From: Cladobotryum mycophilum
Taxonomy: Eukaryota; Ascomycota; Sordariomycetes; Hypocreales; Hypocreaceae
Assembly: GCA_036429605.1 (NCBI GenBank)
Contig: JAVFKD010000002.1
Span: forward strand, 2,046,001-2,110,000
Reading direction: 5' to 3'
Length of the DNA: 64,000 nt
How positions within the stretch are numbered: the first letter of the stretch is position 1; the number at the start of each line of letters is the position of its first letter. The notes beneath the pieces are model-generated. The model made no database searches, was not told the origin of the DNA, and worked only from the letters and a program-made list of their open reading frames with translations. Shown one piece after another: positions 56,501 through 64,000 of this stretch. The translations under genes were made by a program, and so were the position numbers.

Positions 56501-57925
56501 CTGACAAGGTGATCAGCGAGCTTAGCCGCTAGAGGAAACGTCGCGGTCGTGTCTCCTGATGATATTGTTTCGGACGTGATGCAAATCAAAGACTGGGGCG
56601 CTCCATGCAGCCAGCCCTGGAACGCTCTGCAGTGAGTAAATCTCTGGACATCAATTCTTCTTGATGTTCTCATGCTTCTTTTGTCAAATCGCTCCGAGGT
56701 TTGCGGTGTTGGCAGGCTGTTAAATTGGAGCATGGCCTGCTGAGCCCCTGGTGTCTCATCAGTGTGGTCTGATAAGCAGCTTCCTGAGGGAGTGGCAACT
56801 CACAGCTTGAGCTTTCAACAGCTTCAGCACAAACGATCCTTGTAGCACACGCCGTAATGTTCTTTGTAACTGCTGGCGAGGCACAGTAGTTGCTCGTCAG
56901 CGCCTCAATCTCTCGCAAACGATTGGCCTCCTCAAGCCCAATGCCCTGCAGACCATTGGTGACATTGAAGCGAAAGTATACTCCCTTATTAACTAAATGA
57001 GGATGCTCTCGCTCAAACGTCTGCGCGACAGACTCGGCACTCGTTGCAATTGCTCGAAGCGACGCAGCAACTTCCTTCATATCTGGTCCGAATGGCTTGC
57101 TAGATGGAGTTCCCGTCCCTATGGACACCAGACACCTGAGGTGATCTTCCAACTTCCACGTGCCGCCATCGTGGTCGCCGTATATGGAAGAGGCTTCAGC
57201 CCATAGCTGATGAATAGGGTTGTTAGCACCAGTGGCGCCATCGACGAAGGACTTTCCGTCAATGACACAGGGCTCGAAGAAGGAGGTTGCTGCTGAGGTT
57301 GCGCGAGCAGCTTCCCATATGCGGACGCGATCGAGCATTGATGCGCCCCATGTCGGAGAGTAGTAGCTCGTAAAGTTGACAATGTCGGAGATTTCTTGTC
57401 TCATGGTAGAAACGAAACTATACATGCGATTTAGATAATGATTACCTTGAGCATGTATAAGTGGTTTGTGGTAGAGCCTTACACTTTGCATTGAGGTGCC
57501 CCATCTGTCTCCTTTAAAAGTTCATCTTCAGAAATACTGACCCTCTTGAGCAGCGTTTTTATTCCATCTTCAAGCGCTTCGTGGTCAAATCTTCCCTGAA
57601 GTTGGCCCTTCCAATTGAGCCTGTGACGGCGCTTCGTGAATACAGACGCGGAGAGCTGCTCATACTCGCGGATGCATTCAGTGACGGTCATTTTGAGTCT
57701 GCCTAGCATGATTGCAATCAGTCCTCCCGTCGATGTACCGCATATCATGTCAAAGCAGTCACACGGCTTGGGAGGGTTCACGGGGTCGATCTGCTCCACG
57801 AGCCTCTGGAGGATGTGCAGCGATGACAATCCACGGACACCTCCCCCGTCCAAGCACAGCAATGAGAGTCCACGTCCATTGCTACCATCTTCATGGTCCG
57901 GTTGACGTGTCAGGAGCGAGCTCAT
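53578..57925 (-). CDS. Patatin-NACHT NLR-like (STAND) protein with an apparent extra degenerate NTPase module
   Basis: Four exons (57925-57483, 57417-56804, 56747-55977, 55889-53578; introns 65, 56 and 87 bp) join in frame to 1379 residues. An N-terminal patatin-like phospholipase domain has DGGGVRG (26-32, oxyanion hole), GTSTG (63-67, nucleophile Ser65) and DGATGANNP with catalytic Asp near 207, so the lipase looks active. Residues about 370-600 resemble a P-loop NTPase without a P-loop: LICITSET, a Walker-B-like VLMAVDGVDYL, and a sensor-like RILLCGASS. The typical linker LRFDELNVRKSQI and WIWQHPVYHSF follow, then an intact P-loop GKPGSGKS (659-666), Walker B VICILDAMDE (759-768) and FIILSRPD. 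The C-terminal 600 residues are helical, with no ANK, TPR or WD repeats that I can see. Patatin NLRs such as Neurospora PLP-1 trigger cell death in allorecognition; that role here is inference. Confidence 0.9.
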
Positions 57926-58518
57926 ATTGTCCTAGTCGACCGACTTTATCTTGTGCAGCAGACCTTGATGATCACAGCGATGCCATCTCTGAGACTCACA
58001 TGCCACTCGCTTGTTGTCATCACCAAGTTGATGGGTGGTTTTTGTACCTTGCACCTCGATTATTTGTCGCCTCGCAGCAACATCAAGCGGGGTTAGGCTT
58101 GTGGGCGTTTACAGATGCCCAACCTAGACAGAACGGGCTGGGTCAGCCAATAGGAAAATGCACTTTTCATGCATCTCATCTCACATGTTCCTACGTACAC
58201 TAAAATGCACATTTTATACCTATCCATACCCCTCAAACTACTAATTCTTTATTTCGCAACCAAGCAGCAGTCAATAAGATTATCTCTGTGATTAAACGCA
58301 TTATATGCAGCGAGTAACAACCTAACCCAGTCCTGATACCTAAAAGAGAACGGCTGCGCTGACTCCAGCCATGTGTAACCGTCCCCACAAGTGAGTCCCG
58401 TCCGTTCCAAGTACAGCCTCTTTCTTTGGTGTCGCTTCCGCTCCAAGGTATTAATGAGTGAGCGAACAGGTTTGAGGAGAATGCAACGTACTCCAATCCG
58501 CTTTTTGCAGGGGAGAGC

Positions 58519-58573
58519 TGATGCGGCGGTGGCGGTGGCGGTGGAGGCGGGAGGCGGGAGGCGGGAGGCGAGA
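58519..58573. repeat. GGCGGT then GGGAGGC minisatellite
   Basis: GCGGTG hexamer units run into GGAGGCGGGAGGCGGGAGGC. The G-runs are dense enough to allow a quadruplex on the plus strand. Confidence 0.85.
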
Positions 58574-61500
58574 GGAAGAGAGGGGGCTTCTTGTTGTTCT
58601 CGCCGATTCTGTTCTCTTCCTCGCTGGTTAGGCTCTCCATCGCCAGTGACTGTCATTCTAGAACTTATACATGGATGTAACTTACCTGCAATACACTCAC
58701 ATAGTTCCAAGCAACGGCCAAGACACTGACCATGCCTAGAATCCCTACTAAACTCTACTCTTATTTTCCAACTAAATGCAATATGTGACGGAAACGTATC
58801 GTACTTTTTTCAGCAAGGCAACGTCCGCGTCCCTTGACCCCAACACAGCTTAATTCTCGTATGTTCGCTAATTCGGCTTATAGTTCTTGTCGGGGGTCAA
58901 ATTATCCCGTAATCGACATAGTCGTGATCAATGAGCTTTGGTCGTCTTTGTGGAGCTTGCTCGATCTGTGTAACTAATACGAATGACAGCATTAGCAAAA
59001 CTCTGGGAGCAATCTAATCCAATGGAGAATATCCTCACCAAAACCGAGAAACTCGTTGGAGTCTAGAGCTCTTCATATACATGCTCTTCCTGCGACGCTA
59101 CAGTAGAGTAAGCTCGAGAATGAAAATCATGGCCACCGTCCCAATGTGCGAATGATTGCTTTCAGGAAGCCCTCGATCAGCTCCTCGATGCTTGGGGTTC
59201 TTTTTGGGGGTGACCTGAAACTCAAGTTAAACAGTGGCAGCTCTATAGTTGGTGTTAGCGATTGCGGTAGAGCAGTTGCAGTCTTGGAAACAAATACCTA
59301 CTGACGATGGTACAAAATTGTTCCCTGGAAGTAAACAGTCACCTGGTATAGGTATGTGGCTTTCCGAATCAAGTTCCTACCATTGTGCGTGGGGGTGATT
59401 TTGACTGGATTTGTGGCATCAACTGCCGCGACCCTACAGAAGCATATTCTCCACTAGGTAGGCAAGGTAGTACAAGGCTGAACAGGCGGCATAAATTCAC
59501 AGTTTGCCGCTGCAATCTTTAATAGGGATCAAGATAAACCGCAAACTCTGCGAGTTCCAACTATAGCATTGCCACCGACTTTCTAGGCATTCCAAGTATC
59601 TAGATCATTATCGATGCAGATTTTAATAATTTGTTTGCGAATAAATTCGAAGATCCTGGGTAGAACCCAATGAAGGCGTTTCAGAAGACTGTAGCCCACC
59701 AGTAACCCAGCATAATGTAACTTTCAGGATATGCCATATCGTTGTGAACAACGACGACTGCGAGGCTGTCTTTCTAGACTGTGTAGTAGGCAGATGCAGG
59801 ACATAAGGGCTGAATCAGATCAGACGTGAGTTGTAATCTGTATCAATCCCGCCCCAGAAAGACATTGTTCGATCTCTGGCAAGGCAACGAATGCTTGTCC
59901 TATCCCACAAAGTAACTCTCCGCTTGTTGAAGTCGAGTTTCAGTCGCAGCAAGATCTAAACTAGACCGGTACCAACGTTGCGGATAAGAATCGCATTCCG
60001 AATGATGCCATAAACATCTCTGGCTTCCCCATTCTCACAGCACAACTTTCTTGTTCCGTTTTGTATGAATAAGTCAAAAGTTCTACCCATGCCCTTTCCA
60101 TCTATTCTCTTATAATCTGCTCATAGTATCGGATAGGTCGCGAGTAAATAGTACAAGAAGACAGATTGTAAGTCCACGTACACCCCGAACAAGACCGAAT
60201 ATAAAGGAACCACCAACTTCTGCTCCCCGAAACCCTCTTCTTGTAGTATTTACTCGCGTTGCTAGCTAAAAAACTTCGACCCCTCATAGTAGAATCTTTG
60301 GATGATTCATGGAGCCAAATGTTTCTGTCTTATGGAAAGTCGTATGGGAAGTTATGTTTCTTAGTAATCACGCTTGTTCGTTCGTTTTGACTCTACCATC
60401 CTAGTCAGCCCTCTTCAGAACTACACAGATAGATTAAGAGTACTCCCGTCAAGCCTATTCGATGGTACTTAATATTAAACTCTGAATCTAACAATCCTAA
60501 GATGAGTTAGTATTCATTTGTTTGTACCTAGGCAAGGTATGGAGTAGCTGGAGACCTGTAGTAGGGCTACTTGCCGGTAATTAGCCGTTTTATCCTTTTT
60601 AGATACTGGCATTTCAGTCTTGAATTTGGTTCAAATGATTCTTTTGCTGACTCTAAGATAAGAGTAAAGTATATGCGTTGTTGTTTAAAAGTGGGTGGAC
60701 ACAAACGAGGAGAGGCATTACACTATTCTGAGAGACGGGCTAAGCACCTCGGTTGCATCCTTTGCAATGACGCACTTTAGCATGTCGGATGCAATGCATA
60801 TGGCTTAGATGCATACAGCAAGGCTTGAAACAACCGTTGGACTTTCAGACGACAGTCTGATTGTAAGGTACTCGAGTTTCTTGAGCATGTCATCGATGAA
60901 GTAGCGACGAGCAAGGCACATCAAAGTCAATATTTTCTTTCATATCTCCTTCCAGGCTCTCCCAGGTATGATAACGGAGGTCTTAACAGACACTAAACCA
61001 GGCGGCTACCAACAGACTTACAGTTACGAGGCTGACAGAAACTAATCTCTAAAGCGCAATGCAGTCTTGTCTCAGTTCCAAATTGTTCACCTCGCAAATA
61101 TCCGACAAAGCCACGGCCGAGTCATTGTCAATTATCTGAATCTACGCAAACACTGGAGTTCGCCAAGCCTATAGAGACATGCACAGAGAAGGCCTATTAG
61201 GAGTTTTCTATCCATGTACAGCATTTTACCAACCTCCAGCAGTATATATCTGCTATTGCATTGATCAATCTTCATTATTTTGGGACACCTTCTCACACCA
61301 AGAGTTTAGAGAAGTAGAACTTCTCCCAGCGGCTAACAAACGCTACTTAGACCTAATCGTCGAAACTAAAGAGTATTGCGAGTCAACGACTAAACTCCCT
61401 TCGATTCAACGACTTGTTTTGCTTCTATTAGTCTCTCTGTACACTAGATTTCGAGATATGATCTGTACTTCTTCATATTCAGAGGAAATGTTGCAGATGC

Positions 61501-62935
61501 TCCCTCGTAATATCCGAAGATCAAGGCTGAAAGCTCGCCCCTGAGGAAAGTTCCCACGTCCACCAGCCATATTCCAGGTAGATCTTGAAGATAGAAACAA
61601 GAGAATACGGTCAGTGAAGTTTTAGAGAACGCACAAGCTCTCCTCGACCCAGAATCTTCGTTAGCGGAGCCAAAAGGCTCAACTAATACGCAGCCCTTGG
61701 GGATGTTCTCGTGCTTCTTTTTTCTCCTTCCTCTTGTGTCCCAAAACAGAATCATGATATCAGATCTAGCATGAGGGAAAGTTGAGCAGACCATCCTTAC
61801 GGGCAACTCTTCCTCAGAGTTACTAGCAAGTAGGTTCAGCCCCTATTTTCTTGGTAACCAGTAGATCAAGACTTTCCCACACTTTGTCTTCCTAGAAATC
61901 TTAAGAAAAGAATTTTCATAGAGACAACACTCCTCAGAGATACCAGAGCAGCCAAACAGAGATAAATCTATCCCACTGACCCCGCAAAAAGGCGCGACCC
62001 TCCCACCCGCCCCAGCAGATTCTGATATAATTGTACCATCGATTAAGCCACCTCTTCCACCCACCACTGGGTCTAATACCAATAAAATATATTCTCTCGA
62101 TCGGGGGTCGTTGACGGAGCTTCTATCTTAACAAGGGTCGTGGAAGTTAAGACAGGCTTGAGGAATCGACAATCGTAGCGGTCGAAACGCTCTGCAGATT
62201 CGGCTTTGGGAGATTTTCGTCACATGGTTCGTTCAGCATAAACTTGAGCTCTTCTAGTATACTGTATTTAAATTTATAGAGGAGAAATCCTCGTCCTTCT
62301 CTGCTACAGTTCGTTAGTAGCCTATAGATAGGGAGTCAGAAGGTCTTGCCATGACTCATACTAACTGAAAAACGTGATCCAAGACACATTCAAGACGATG
62401 CCTAAGTGAAAACTGCATTAGTATACATCTCTTCTCTTGGCTGTATGGTAAATGCTTACCTCTCTGTACCAAATTCATGCTACCCGACTCCTCCCCTGAT
62501 AACCACGCTATTAGATCCTCCTAAACAAACAGTGGCATGCCTAGAGTAAAAGAAGTTTCTTGTTGTAAACAAGCAGTTTATCCTCATACCAAGGAGGGAG
62601 CAAACAAAGTAGTTGTCTTCTGTTAACCTCAACCTCAAAACATAGACAGCGCAGTGTTGACTACATGGTGATTTATTTCGATCGTTTCGATCCTATGTAG
62701 CCTAACGCACAAGGCCAGTAGTTATTGTAGCTTATTACAGTGTTATACAACAAATGGAACATATAGCAACTCTTCGTTAGAGGGGCGATACCTTGTTCCG
62801 AGACCATCCGTTCCCAAGAGCAGCTCAAGCTGCTATCCCATCCTGTTCCTCGAGGGGTCCTCCATGCCCACCGAGAAGTACCTTTTACCTATAGCGATCC
62901 CATATTCAAGGGCCATCCATGGCTAGGTGGGGACC

Positions 62936-63016
62936 TTTTTTCTTCTCTTTTTTCTCCTCTTTTTTTCTCCTCTTTTTTTCTCCTCTTTTTTCTCCTCTTT
63001 TTTTCTTCTCTTTTTT
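62936..63016. repeat. T/C-rich tandem repeat (TTTTTTCTCCTC units)
   Basis: About six imperfect units of CTCTTTTTTTCTCC: pure pyrimidine for about 80 bp on the plus strand. Confidence 0.9.
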
Positions 63017-63056
63017 CCCCATCAATCATAAGCCTAGCTCTCAGTACTCTCCGCGA

Positions 63057-63172
63057 TTAACCGAGAAGTGCAATCTCGCCAGCCATGATATAACTTCCTA
63101 GAAACCATCAAAGGTTAACCAAGAGGTTTAATCATGCCAGCTAATTCCACTTCCCAGAATTGTCGACGGCCC
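63057..63172 (+). repeat. Imperfect tandem duplication of a 58-bp unit
   Basis: TTAACCGAGAAGTGCAATC at 63057 and TTAACCAAGAGGTTTAATC at 63115 begin two diverged copies that continue with GCCAGC and CTTCCTAGAA/CTTCCCAGAA. Differences are mostly transitions. Confidence 0.7.
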
Positions 63173-63239
63173 ACTGAGAAACATTAATCCGTGTGTCCTA
63201 AACGCCAAATGCAAAAAAGCAGAACCCTTAATATCTGAC

Positions 63240-64000
63240 TTAGACCGATGATGAGTGAACAACTTCAGGCTCGCTCAGGGCTTTCACACTGCGGCGAAGG
63301 ACTTCCTCTGGAACGTCTCGAGAGTCTCCGGTGACCCAGAGAGCTCTTTTCTGAATTCTTTGCTCCAGATAGGCCTCAAGGGCCAATACACTAGTGCGCT
63401 GAGTCTCAGCCTCGTATATCTCTCGCCGCTTTGCAAAGATTTGCTCGGTCAGATCAGTGATCTGGTGCGCCAGGCCTCGGTACACTCCATTTCGGCCCTC
63501 TCGTCGAGGATCCCAGCGATACTGGTTGTTCTGCATCTGCAGCTCAACTCTCTCGTCGACTTGAGCAAGCTGTCTCTGCAGTGCACCAACACGAGCTTCA
63601 GCTTTGCTGACTTCTTGACGCAGATGCTTGGCAGTTTCGTTCAGGCTCTTCAAGTACTCTTTTTGTTCATGGACGAAGATATCAGCCGATCGAGGGTCGT
63701 GCCCATCCAGTACGGGTGCGTCCGCGGCGTTAAGCGCCTCTCTCATGTTGGACTTTGAGACTCATTAGCATAGAACATTAAGGGGCATAATTCAGAAAAC
63801 TCACGCCTTCAGGGGCTCTGATCGTTGCGACTGCAAATTTCTGCCACAGGCGGTCCTTGTTGATCGCAGACTGAACTGGCTCGTCTTCAGGATCATATCT
63901 GGTAGCATGGAAACTCCACCGATGGACACGTTGGTTTAATTCAGCATCTAATGCAATTAGTATATGAATATGCTAAGACATAATACGCTGCTTACCAGGT
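63240..64000 (-). CDS. Coiled-coil protein of unknown function, 5' end beyond the window
   Basis: Three exons are visible on the minus strand: a 5-base stub of an upstream exon (64000-63996), 63947-63805, and 63752-63240 ending in a stop. Introns are 48 and 52 bp; the second acceptor (CAAAG) was chosen because it alone keeps the frame. The visible 218 or so residues start AELNQRVHRWSFHATRYDPEDEP. They contain LWQKFAVATIRAPEGSNMREAL and then a long coiled coil (EQKEYLKSLNETAKHLRQEVSKAEARVGALQRQLAQVDERVELQMQ), and end with a second helical stretch. I do not recognise the family. The missing N terminus may hold the informative domain. The gene is transcribed towards the gene-free region. Confidence 0.7.

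Larger units (their letters stand above)
57926..63239. other. 5.3-kb region with no recognisable gene
   Basis: Upstream of the NLR-like gene. Frames are short and lack family content. It holds a GGCGGT/GGAGGC minisatellite (about 58519-58573), C/T-rich blocks (62936-63016) and an imperfect 58-bp tandem duplication (63057-63172). The composition is ordinary, so it is not an evident RIP-degraded transposon; old gene relics cannot be excluded. Confidence 0.45.

Noticed and set aside
63255..63758. Plus-strand frame of 167 codons at the right end
   Set aside because: Antisense to the coiled-coil protein, whose minus-strand exons join in frame with consensus introns.

Overview
The window reads as nuclear DNA of a filamentous ascomycete, most likely a sordariomycete and possibly Hypocreales. 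The evidence is many short introns (about 50-120 bp, GT...AG, CTAAC/CTGAC-like branch points), Zn2Cys6, HET-domain and patatin-STAND genes, and two transposons degraded in the TA-rich way left by repeat-induced point mutation (RIP). The order assignment is inference from protein style only. All exon coordinates were assembled by hand from splice signals and frame continuity.

Layout. 1-8.8 kb: a PA/RING-H2 membrane ubiquitin ligase and an eight-exon seven-TM protein, separated by 3.3 kb of microsatellite- and pyrimidine-rich DNA. 8.8-18 kb: a secreted GH128-type glucanase (minus), then a 6.1-kb stretch with no recognisable gene, then an Upc2/Ecm22-like Zn2Cys6 regulator. 18.9-24 kb: a conserved protein of unknown function with a broken 5' frame, an LtrA-family multipass protein, and an F-box-type relic with an in-frame stop. 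24.7-38.5 kb is a dense housekeeping block: mitochondrial GrpE (Mge1) and proteasome Rpn6 transcribed divergently, a large AT-hook disordered protein, the peroxisomal adenine-nucleotide carrier Ant1, the NatC subunit Mak10/Naa35, and the tiny three-exon ATP synthase epsilon gene.

38.6-58 kb is accessory. A complete Mutator-like element (123-bp TIRs, 9-bp target duplication) sits 125 bp upstream of the ATP synthase epsilon start codon. A HET-domain gene and a frameshifted CYP65-like P450 follow. Next comes a complete but RIP-destroyed hAT element (20-bp TIRs, 8-bp target duplication) carrying a tRNA-like sequence. The island ends with a 1379-residue NLR-like protein: an N-terminal patatin phospholipase, what looks like a degenerate NTPase module, and an intact NACHT-type P-loop NTPase. 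From 57.9 to 63.2 kb I see no gene, only minisatellites. A coiled-coil protein, cut by the window end, closes the window.

Most notable: the patatin-STAND protein with an apparent second, inactive NTPase module next to a HET gene (a candidate allorecognition or fungal immunity locus); the two transposons defined to the base; the mutated interior but nearly identical TIRs of the Mutator-like element; and three genes whose frames break at C-runs, which may be assembly errors.
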